DNA of 9,312 bases from Dehalococcoidia bacterium (GTDB lineage Bacteria; Chloroflexota; Dehalococcoidia; Dehalococcoidales; UBA1222), in NCBI GenBank assembly GCA_009783135.1, contig WRHS01000049.1:1-9312 (forward strand), given 5' to 3'. The notes under the pieces are model-generated. The model did not search any database, was not told where the DNA came from, and was given only the letters and a program-made list of their open reading frames with translations. The translations under genes and the position numbers were made by a program. Below are positions 1 through 6,177 of the stretch, one piece after another (positions within the stretch are counted from its first letter, which is position 1; every line of letters starts with the position of its first letter).

Positions 1-9
1 ATTCCGGGG

Positions 10-15
10 TATAAT
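10..15 (+). promoter_or_regulatory. Possible -10 box at the left edge
   Basis: A perfect TATAAT lies 10 bases from the window edge and is followed by GG, as is the better supported -10 box at 348-353. The matching -35 element would lie outside the window, so the promoter cannot be confirmed. A transcript would begin near base 22. It may equally be chance in AT-rich DNA. Confidence 0.3.
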
Positions 16-181
16 GGCTCTCAAATGTGGTTGGAATGAGTTTTTGGATAACTCAGCAACTGCGGTGTGGCTTTTGACTGCTTTAATCTGCGGTTACTTA
101 AATTCATTTAAAAGCACGCCAAACTGCAAATTTAATTTTGTAAAAATGTCCTACAATGGCAAAAAAGTTAAAACCGGATGA
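14..181 (+). CDS. Doubtful small ORF, 55 codons
   Basis: An ATG at 14 opens 55 codons ending in TGA at 179-181. GGGG at 6-9 could act as a ribosome binding site with 4 nt spacing. The frame also stays open to the left edge, so this could be the C-terminal end of a longer gene. The product would have one short hydrophobic stretch (about residues 17-28, including AVWLLTALICGYL) followed by a Lys-rich tail. I recognise no family. The start codon overlaps the TATAAT box at 10-15, so promoter and start codon are competing readings of the same bases. A small hairpin (ACGGC 181-185, GCCGT 194-198) follows the stop. This is more likely non-coding than a gene. Confidence 0.15.
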   Translation: MALKCGWNEFLDNSATAVWLLTALICGYLNSFKSTPNCKFNFVKMSYNGKKVKTG

Positions 182-228
182 CGGCAAAGTATAGCCGTTT
201 ACGAACGCACTTTACAAATAAGCCTTGG

Positions 229-282
229 TGCATTCAGAGCCATAGATGATCTCAATTTGGTGAGAATGCAGTTTGGTTTTTT
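229..282 (+). terminator. Weak terminator-like hairpin
   Basis: TGCATTC (229-235) and GAATGCA (264-270) can form a perfect 7-bp stem. The loop holds an inner CTCA/TGAG pairing (251-254 with 261-264). A run of six T (277-282) follows six bases after the stem. The stem is AT-rich and the T run is set back, so it is a poor match to a strong intrinsic terminator. It could end a transcript from the left-hand region before the mgsD promoter at 325. Confidence 0.3.
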
Positions 283-324
283 GGTGAAATAATTCACATT
301 AATACACCTAAACCGTGCCTAAAT

Positions 325-353
325 TTGCTCGTGATACCATAAGCCTTTATAAT
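325..353 (+). promoter_or_regulatory. Sigma70-type promoter for the mannosylglycerate gene
   Basis: TTGCTC (325-330) and TATAAT (348-353) are separated by an ideal 17 bp. Transcription would start near 360 and give a leader of about 44 nt before the TTG start at 404. The leader starts with a compact GC hairpin, GCGGC (360-364) with GCCGC (368-372) around a GTT loop, which may stabilise the 5' end. No operator is evident, so osmotic control cannot be read from the sequence. Confidence 0.65.
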
Positions 354-403
354 GGGCGGGCGGCGTTGCCGCGGAGGCTCTTATTTCAAGGCAGGGGAAT
401 AGT

Positions 404-2476
404 TTGAGGATTGAAAATCTTTCAGCGGTTGAGCATCTTGGCTCTGTAAGAATCCATGATGTGCGGCGTCTTTTGGAACTGGATTCCGGTTCGTCACGCT
501 CTGCGGTTGTGGGAGCAGGACAGGCACAGATTATTGAGCATGAGGCAATAGAAGCCATCGAGAAAAAGATGGCCATTGTGATTCCTGTCAAAGACGAAGA
601 GTTAAAGGTTTTTGAGGGCGTCCTGAGCGGTATTCCGCATAATTGCCAAATAATTGTTGTGTCCAATAGTCAACGTAGCGGCATAGATTATTTCAAGAGT
701 GAGCTGGATATTCTGGAGCGCTTTTGCCAGTCCACCGGACGACGCGCCATCATTGTGCACCAGAGAGATCCATTCCTAGCGCGAGCCGTAGAGTGTTCCG
801 GCTATAGCGAGTTGCTTGATGATGATGGTTATATCAGATCAGGCAAGAGCGAGGGAATGCTTGTAGGCTTGCTGTTGTGCGCCATGCTGGAGAAAGAGTA
901 TGTGGGTTTTATTGATGCGGACAATTTTGTGCCTGGTGCGGTGTGGGAGTACGTCAAGCATTATGCCATAGGATTTGTGCTGGCCCAGTCACCGCTAAGC
1001 ATGGTGCGCATTTTGTGGCATTACAAGCCTAAAATGATTGGCGAGTTGTATTTCAAAAAGTGGGGACGTGTTTCTGAGGTTACCAACCGCTATATGAATC
1101 ACTTTATCTCCACAAAAGGGCGCTTTGAAACCGGAGTTGTGAAAACATCCAATGCCGGTGAGCATGCCATGAGTTTGAATTTGGCAATGAGGTTGCCTTA
1201 CGCTACCGGCTATGCTGTTGAAACACAGGAATTGATTTCAGTGCTTGAGCAGTTTGGCGGCGCTGTGCCGGTGGCGGATAATCTGGTTACACAAAATGGT
1301 GTTGACATAATTCAAACAGAAACGATTAATCCGCATCTGCATGAAGAGCGCAATGACAATGAGCACTTGTTTCAGGGTATGCTTGTGCCCAGCCTTGCGG
1401 TAATTTATCATAGCCAGTTGTGTGAGGACTCTACGCGCAAGTTGATATTGAACCAGCTGGTTGAATCGGAGTGTATTGCACAAGATCAGGAAGTGCCGCA
1501 TGTCCACCTGTTGCCTCCACCACAGAAAGCCGATATAAAATTGTTTGCCGAAGCACTGGAAACTCAATTTGGCGACATAGCGCTGCCCGGTGGATGGCTG
1601 TTAGGCGAGAAGCCTTCCCGTTACAAGCAGCCAGGCAATGCGCAAAAGGTTCTTTTCAGCGATATTGACGGCACGATTTTGCACCCGCAAAGCTACACAT
1701 ATGCTCCTGCGCTTCAGGGTATTCGTAATCTTCAGGAACGTCGGATACCTTTGGTGCTTTGTTCTGCCAAGACGCTGGCTGAACAAGAAGCGTTGCGGCG
1801 TGAGTTGGATATCAAAGATCCGTTTATTGTGGAAAGCGGCGGGGCTATATATATTCCAAAAGACTATTTTCGCTTTCCGTTCTCTTTCAACAAAACGCAG
1901 GATGAGTACCAAGTGATAGAACTTGGCGCACCTTTTGCCGAGATAAAGCAGCGATTGCAGCTTGTTGCACAGAGTTGCAGTGTGCCTTTTAGTACATTCG
2001 GAAATATGGATGTAGATGAGTTGGCGCAACGTACCGGTCTTACGCTGCAACAGGCGCGACTGGCACGAGAACGCTGCTATAGCGAAACACTTATTGTTGA
2101 CGAGCAGATCAACGGGCGGCTTATGAAATCCTTACAGGATGCCATGATGAAAGAAGGGTTGCACAGCGTTTTTGGCGGAAGATTCTTTGAGGTAGGTCTT
2201 GGAAGTGACAAAGGCAAAGCGGTAAAAATTCTTTGCGAGTTGTTTAAACTCAACTTTAATAGTATTTCAACTTTTGCCATAGGGAATGGGCTCAACGACG
2301 TATCCATGCTGCAGGTTTGCGACCATCCGATGTTGGTGCAGGAAATAGATAAGCGCTGGACCAAGGTTAAGGTGAAAGACTTGGTGCGTATTAAGGATGT
2401 TGGACCGCAAGGGTTTAGCCGTGCCGTTGAGGAAGAAATCATTAAATTTGAAGCGGTCGCCGGTATAAATACGTGA
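404..2476 (+). CDS. mgsD: Bifunctional mannosyl-3-phosphoglycerate synthase/phosphatase
   Basis: This cytoplasmic enzyme performs both steps of mannosylglycerate synthesis. GDP-mannose and 3-phosphoglycerate give mannosyl-3-phosphoglycerate, which is then dephosphorylated to the compatible solute. Residues 1 to about 390 are the GT55 synthase: a conserved N-terminus (RIENL, then ELDSG), a nucleotide-binding fold, and the metal-binding DAD at 171-173. A Pro/Gly/Lys-rich linker (about 395-416) leads to a HAD-IIB phosphatase with DIDGT (nucleophile D420, acid/base D422), conserved K603 and GNGLND (627-632). Each half matches the length of the separate enzymes, and the same fusion is known from Dehalococcoides. 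The TTG start at 404 is chosen because the conserved N-terminus begins there, with AGGGGA at 393-398 ahead; the next in-frame Met would remove about 55 conserved residues. The first acidic residue usual in the last HAD motif (GD) is Asn here (N628). Confidence 0.93.
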   Translation: MRIENLSAVEHLGSVRIHDVRRLLELDSGSSRSAVVGAGQAQIIEHEAIEAIEKKMAIVIPVKDEELKVFEGVLSGIPHNCQIIVVSNSQRSGIDYFKSELDILERFCQSTGRRAIIVHQRDPFLARAVECSGYSELLDDDGYIRSGKSEGMLVGLLLCAMLEKEYVGFIDADNFVPGAVWEYVKHYAIGFVLAQSPLSMVRILWHYKPKMIGELYFKKWGRVSEVTNRYMNHFISTKGRFETGVVKTSNAGEHAMSLNLAMRLPYATGYAVETQELISVLEQFGGAVPVADNLVTQNGVDIIQTETINPHLHEERNDNEHLFQGMLVPSLAVIYHSQLCEDSTRKLILNQLVESECIAQDQEVPHVHLLPPPQKADIKLFAEALETQFGDIALPGGWLLGEKPSRYKQPGNAQKVLFSDIDGTILHPQSYTYAPALQGIRNLQERRIPLVLCSAKTLAEQEALRRELDIKDPFIVESGGAIYIPKDYFRFPFSFNKTQDEYQVIELGAPFAEIKQRLQLVAQSCSVPFSTFGNMDVDELAQRTGLTLQQARLARERCYSETLIVDEQINGRLMKSLQDAMMKEGLHSVFGGRFFEVGLGSDKGKAVKILCELFKLNFNSISTFAIGNGLNDVSMLQVCDHPMLVQEIDKRWTKVKVKDLVRIKDVGPQGFSRAVEEEIIKFEAVAGINT

Positions 2477-2495
2477 TGCCGGCAGCATGTTGTTG

Positions 2496-2548
2496 TGTTG
2501 CCTTTATTTAAGCAACAGCCTGCAAAACTGTAATAACCTTTGGCAGGC
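2496..2548 (+). other. Two adjacent hairpins after mgsD, possible termination region
   Basis: The first hairpin pairs TGTTGC (2496-2501) with GCAACA (2512-2517) around a 10-nt loop. The second begins on the next base and pairs GCCTGC plus AAA (2518-2526) with TTT plus GCAGGC (2539-2548), with one bulged G at 2542. Neither has a T run directly after it; the nearest is TTTTT at 2582-2586. They may mark the 3' end of the mgsD transcript or protect it from exonucleases. I recognise no riboswitch in the intergenic region from 2477 to 2695. Confidence 0.3.
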
Positions 2549-2615
2549 GAACCGACAGATTTGAGTTTCGTTGGTTGAATTGTTTTTCCGCTTATGCTCA
2601 TACCCTGCAAAATAT

Positions 2616-2644
2616 TTGCCGATAAGTGCGCATTGGGCTAAAAT
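2616..2644 (+). promoter_or_regulatory. Sigma70-type promoter for pycBA
   Basis: TTGCCG (2616-2621) and TAAAAT (2639-2644) are spaced by exactly 17 bp. Transcription would begin near 2651, leaving a leader of about 45 nt before the pycB ATG. The hairpins at 2496-2548 lie upstream of this promoter and so would not be in its transcript. Confidence 0.6.
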
Positions 2645-2695
2645 ACTTGGATATTCATTTGTTGGGCTTATCTGACAAATGGCTGGAGCAGTTAT

Positions 2696-4435
2696 ATGAC
2701 TACACTAATTACCGATACAACACTTAGAGATGCGCATCAGTCGCTCATTGCTACACGTATGCGTACCCGCGATATGCTGGGCATACTGGGCGAGTTGGAT
2801 AAGGTCGGTTTCTATTCCCTTGAGGTGTGGGGTGGTGCCACATTTGACAGCTGCATCCGCTTCCTCAATGAAGATCCTTGGGAGCGCCTGCGCACAATTC
2901 GCAAAGCGGTGAAGAACACGCGTTTGCAGATGCTGTTGCGCGGTCAAAACCTTGTGGGATACCGCCATTATGCTGACGATGTGGTGCGCGAGTTTGTGCG
3001 ATTGTCGGTAAAGAACGGCATAGATGTGTTTCGTGTTTTCGATGCCCTGAATGACATACGCAATATGCGTGCATCCGTCAGTGCCGTTAAGGAATTTGGT
3101 GGTACGGTGCAGGGTGTGATTTGTTATACCACGAGCCCTGTCCACACGCTTGAGCGTTTTGCCGAAATGGCACAGGAGTTGGAGAACATTGGAAGTGACG
3201 CGGTGTGCATCAAGGATATGGCTGGTCTAATTTCACCGCAGGCTGCTACTGACCTTGTTACTGCCATAAAGCAGCGCGTGAAAATACCTGTCGTATTGCA
3301 TTCACATTGCTCAAGCGGCATGGCCCCCATCAGCTATTTTACGGCCGCCCGTGCCGGTGCCAATATACTGGACACGGCATTTTCAGCCTTCGGTTGGGGT
3401 TCTTCCCAACCGCCTACGGAAAGCGTGGTGGCAGCGTTGCAGGGTACGCCTTATGATACAGGGCTTGATCTTGCAAAACTGAACGAAATAAATGACTATT
3501 TCCTGAGTTTGAGCAATAAGTATCGCATGCTATTCACTGCTGAAGCCACGCGGCCTAACGCGTCCGTGTTGCTGCACCAAATCCCTGGTGGCATGATTTC
3601 CAATTTGGTGAGCCAGCTGCGCGAGCAGAATGCGCTTGATCGTTTGCATGACGTGTATGCTGAGATACCGCGTGTTCGTGCCGATTTGGGTTATCCCCCG
3701 CTTGTGACTCCAACCAGTCAGGTAGTTGGCACTCAGGCAGTGCTTAACGTTTTGAGCGGTGAGCGCTACAAGCAGGTGACACGTGAGACCAAGAACTATT
3801 TGATGGGGCTTTATGGTGCGGCAGTAGGTGAAGTCAATGAGCAGGTGCGTCGTGCCGTCATCGGTGATGAAAAAGCGGTTACCGTGCGCCCGGCAGATTT
3901 GCTGCCTGCGGAAATGAACAAAGTCAAGGAGGAAACGCATAAACTTGGCATAGCTAAAAGTGACGAAGACGTTATGACTTATGCTTTATATCCTGAGATT
4001 GCGGTGAAATTCCTGCGTGGCGAAATGAAAGAGGAAACACTTGTGCCTTCACAGGTTGCCTCCGCTACTCCTGCCGCAGCGCAGTCCGCCTCTGTTCCGA
4101 CAGAGTTCAGCGTGGATGTGGACGGCGACGTGTTTAACGTTAAGGTATCACCAATCTCAAGTGGTGTGACGGATGTGTCTCCTGTCAGACAGAAAGCCAG
4201 TGCCGATCAGAAAGGTGCCGTATTGGCACCTATGAATGGCATGATTTTGACTGTGCGTGCCAATGTCGGTGACAAGGTTGCTCAGGGTGACGTGGTGGCA
4301 ACTATTGAAGCTATGAAGATGGCATCAGAGATTTGCGCGCAGCATGGCGGCGTGGTGAAAGAGGTGTTTGTGCATGACGGCGAACTGGTCAGCGCCAAAG
4401 ACGTTATTATGATTGTGGAATCCGATGATAAATAA
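2696..4435 (+). CDS. pycB: Pyruvate carboxylase subunit B (carboxyltransferase and biotin carrier)
   Basis: The 579-aa product transfers carboxyl from carboxybiotin to pyruvate, making oxaloacetate. The N-terminal HMGL-like TIM barrel (about 3-265) carries TLRDAHQS near the start, RGQNLVGYRHY, the metal-ligand lysine in IKDMAG (K173) and the metal-binding HSH (202-204). The conserved PYC/OADA domain follows to about residue 440 and includes PGGMISNLVSQL. An Ala/Ser/Pro-rich linker (about 452-466) leads to a biotinyl domain with EAMKM at 538-542, K541 being the biotinylated lysine. The ATG at 2696 has GGAG at 2685-2688. The same family includes the alpha subunit of Na+-pumping oxaloacetate decarboxylase, but no OadB or OadG gene is nearby. 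The next gene, overlapping by 11 nt, is a biotin carboxylase, which favours a two-subunit (alpha4beta4-type) pyruvate carboxylase with an anaplerotic role. Confidence 0.93.
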   Translation: MTTLITDTTLRDAHQSLIATRMRTRDMLGILGELDKVGFYSLEVWGGATFDSCIRFLNEDPWERLRTIRKAVKNTRLQMLLRGQNLVGYRHYADDVVREFVRLSVKNGIDVFRVFDALNDIRNMRASVSAVKEFGGTVQGVICYTTSPVHTLERFAEMAQELENIGSDAVCIKDMAGLISPQAATDLVTAIKQRVKIPVVLHSHCSSGMAPISYFTAARAGANILDTAFSAFGWGSSQPPTESVVAALQGTPYDTGLDLAKLNEINDYFLSLSNKYRMLFTAEATRPNASVLLHQIPGGMISNLVSQLREQNALDRLHDVYAEIPRVRADLGYPPLVTPTSQVVGTQAVLNVLSGERYKQVTRETKNYLMGLYGAAVGEVNEQVRRAVIGDEKAVTVRPADLLPAEMNKVKEETHKLGIAKSDEDVMTYALYPEIAVKFLRGEMKEETLVPSQVASATPAAAQSASVPTEFSVDVDGDVFNVKVSPISSGVTDVSPVRQKASADQKGAVLAPMNGMILTVRANVGDKVAQGDVVATIEAMKMASEICAQHGGVVKEVFVHDGELVSAKDVIMIVESDDK

Positions 4436-5900
4436 AATTCTGGTTGCAAACCGCGGCGAGGTTGCAATTCGCATCATGCGTGCCTGCCGTGAACTTGGCA
4501 TCAAATCGGTTGCAGTATACTCTGAAGCTGACAAGAATGCCCTGTTCGCCAAGTATGCCGACGAAGCTTATTTTATCGGTCCGTCTAAAGCATCGGAAAG
4601 TTACCTTAACATAAATAAAATTATTGAGGTTGCACTTGCCTCAGGTGCTAATGCCATTCATCCGGGATACGGGTTTCTTTCGGAAAATGCCGCATTTTGT
4701 ACGGCTTGCAGTGACGTTGGTATCAAGTTCATAGGACCTTCCAGCAAGGTGCTGGAACTGATGGGTAATAAGATTGCTGCCAGACAGGAGATGCAAAAAG
4801 CCGGCGTGCCTGTTGTACCTGGTGGCGATGAAGTGGTGAATAATTTACCACAGGCAAAAAAGCTTGCATCACAGGTTGGTTATCCGGTAATTATCAAGCC
4901 ATGTGGCGGTGGTGGGGGCATTGGCATGAAAGTTGCCAATTGTGAGGCCGAACTGGAGAATGCAATCGCCGGCTCGCAAAATATGGCTGACAAGGCTTTC
5001 GGCGTGCCTGATGTGTATATTGAGCGTTTCATTAAAGAGCCGCGACATATTGAGTTCCAGATTATGGGTGATAGCTTCGGCAACATGGTTTATTTGGGCG
5101 AACGTGAGTGCTCCATACAAAGGCGCTATCAAAAGCTGATTGAGGAATGCCCTTCCGTTGCTATTACGCCTGAGTTGCGTCGCAAAATGGGTGAGATTGC
5201 CGTCAAAGTCGGCAAATGGGTGAATTATGAAAGTGCCGGTACGATAGAGTTTATTTTATCCGACGGAGAATTTTATTTCATGGAAGCCAATACACGCGTT
5301 CAGGTCGAACATCCTGTTACCGAGATGGTTACCGGTATTGATATCGTAAAAGAGCAGATTAACACAGCGCAGGGTGCGCCGCTCTCATTCAAACAGGAAG
5401 ATATCAAGCTTAATGGCTGGGCCATTGAGTGCCGCATCAACGCCGAGGATCCACTGGCGGACTTTGCGCCTTCCACTGGCAAGCTGCGCGGTTATCGCTC
5501 TCCCGGTGGTACCGGTGTGCGCGTCGACTCAGGCGTTCATCCGAGTTATACCATTCCTTATATGTATGATTCCATGGTTTCTAAACTAATCGCATGGGGG
5601 CGCGACCGCGAAGAGGCTATTGCTCGCATGAAGCGTGCTCTCTATGAATACATTATTGTGGGTGTGAAGACCAATATCCCATTCCATAAGGCGGTCATGT
5701 CCAATGCGCATTTTGTATCAGGAGATTTCAGTACGCATTTCATTGAAAATGAAACGACGCTGATTGACGACATGAAGAACATCATGGAGCAGGAACAACC
5801 ATTGGATGCCAAACTCGCCGAGGTTTTTGATGATACCAAGCGCGTTGCTGCTATTGCTGCCGTGGCTGCCTTGACGCAGTCATTTAAGCCTGCGACATAG
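4425..5900 (+). CDS. pycA: Pyruvate carboxylase subunit A (biotin carboxylase)
   Basis: The 491-aa enzyme uses ATP and bicarbonate to carboxylate biotin on the partner subunit. It has the full biotin carboxylase layout: N-terminal domain starting INKILVANRGEVAIRI, an ATP-grasp domain, and a C-terminal domain containing ECRINAEDP. Residues visible by alignment with E. coli AccC are K158, the glycine-rich loop GGGGGIG (161-167), K237 in YQKLIEE, and E287, N289, R291 and E295 in EANTRVQVEHP. The ATG at 4425 is preferred over an upstream TTG at 4413 because family members begin just before the ANRGE motif. The start lies inside the end of pycB with only a weak GGA (4417-4419), so translation is probably coupled to pycB. 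The same protein could also serve acetyl-CoA carboxylase, since AccC and PycA are hard to separate by sequence; adjacency to pycB supports PycA. Confidence 0.92.
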   Translation: MINKILVANRGEVAIRIMRACRELGIKSVAVYSEADKNALFAKYADEAYFIGPSKASESYLNINKIIEVALASGANAIHPGYGFLSENAAFCTACSDVGIKFIGPSSKVLELMGNKIAARQEMQKAGVPVVPGGDEVVNNLPQAKKLASQVGYPVIIKPCGGGGGIGMKVANCEAELENAIAGSQNMADKAFGVPDVYIERFIKEPRHIEFQIMGDSFGNMVYLGERECSIQRRYQKLIEECPSVAITPELRRKMGEIAVKVGKWVNYESAGTIEFILSDGEFYFMEANTRVQVEHPVTEMVTGIDIVKEQINTAQGAPLSFKQEDIKLNGWAIECRINAEDPLADFAPSTGKLRGYRSPGGTGVRVDSGVHPSYTIPYMYDSMVSKLIAWGRDREEAIARMKRALYEYIIVGVKTNIPFHKAVMSNAHFVSGDFSTHFIENETTLIDDMKNIMEQEQPLDAKLAEVFDDTKRVAAIAAVAALTQSFKPAT

Positions 5901-6132
5901 CCTTATTGCCGCAAATTTGCGCCATGTTCAAATTAGTTCATGGACAAGCAGTAATCCATTCTAAGCATTGGTTGCCAATATGCAGCTGGTGTATGCCAAA
6001 TGGCGTGCTATTCAATGGACTCTCGAAAAGAGTATTCTTGAACGCTGCTTTTGCAGAAATCTTGCGATAACATTCATTTCAGACTTCTTGAGAAAATATG
6101 CCAAAAGCAAAAAACTCTATGTGTTTGTGGGA
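5901..6132 (+). other. Non-coding spacer between pycA and nadE
   Basis: No convincing gene is seen here. A frame continuous with nadE is open from a TTG at 5968, but the residues it would add do not resemble any NadE N-terminus and it has no ribosome binding site. Several short hairpins occur: GCATTGG with CCAA-TA-TGC (5965-5983), ACTCT/AGAGT (6019-6033) and CTGC/GCAG (6045-6056). A perfect palindrome GCAAATTTGC sits at 5911-5920, 10 bases after the pycA stop. None is followed by a T run, so I do not call a terminator. Confidence 0.4.
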
Positions 6133-6168
6133 TTGAATACTTTCGTCATGCCATTAAAATGCTATAAT
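6133..6168 (+). promoter_or_regulatory. Promoter region of nadE, unusually close to the start codon
   Basis: TTGAAT (6133-6138) and TAAAAT (6155-6160) are spaced by 16 bp, and a perfect TATAAT follows at 6163-6168 with no good -35 of its own. Transcription would begin near 6167 or 6175, leaving only about 3 to 11 nt before the nadE ATG at 6178. No Shine-Dalgarno site fits in such a leader. Confidence 0.5.
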
Positions 6169-6177
6169 CATGCCAGG

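Noticed and set aside
319..666. 115-codon frame on the minus strand over the mgsD promoter
   Set aside because: It is antisense to the conserved MpgS N-terminus and has no ribosome binding site or recognisable motif.
2077..2610. 177-codon frame on the minus strand
   Set aside because: It overlaps the phosphatase half of mgsD, has Ser/Leu/Pro-rich composition typical of an antisense shadow, and resembles no family I know.
4413..4424. TTG start for pycA four codons upstream
   Set aside because: The ATG at 4425 matches the usual family start and has a weak GGA ahead; the TTG adds residues not typical of the family.
2696..4435. Alpha subunit of a Na+-pumping oxaloacetate decarboxylase
   Set aside because: No membrane beta or gamma subunit is nearby, and the overlapping biotin carboxylase gene fits pyruvate carboxylase.
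5968..6177. N-terminal extension of nadE from a TTG
   Set aside because: The roughly 70 extra residues do not resemble any NadE N-terminus, there is no ribosome binding site, and promoter-like hexamers lie within the segment.
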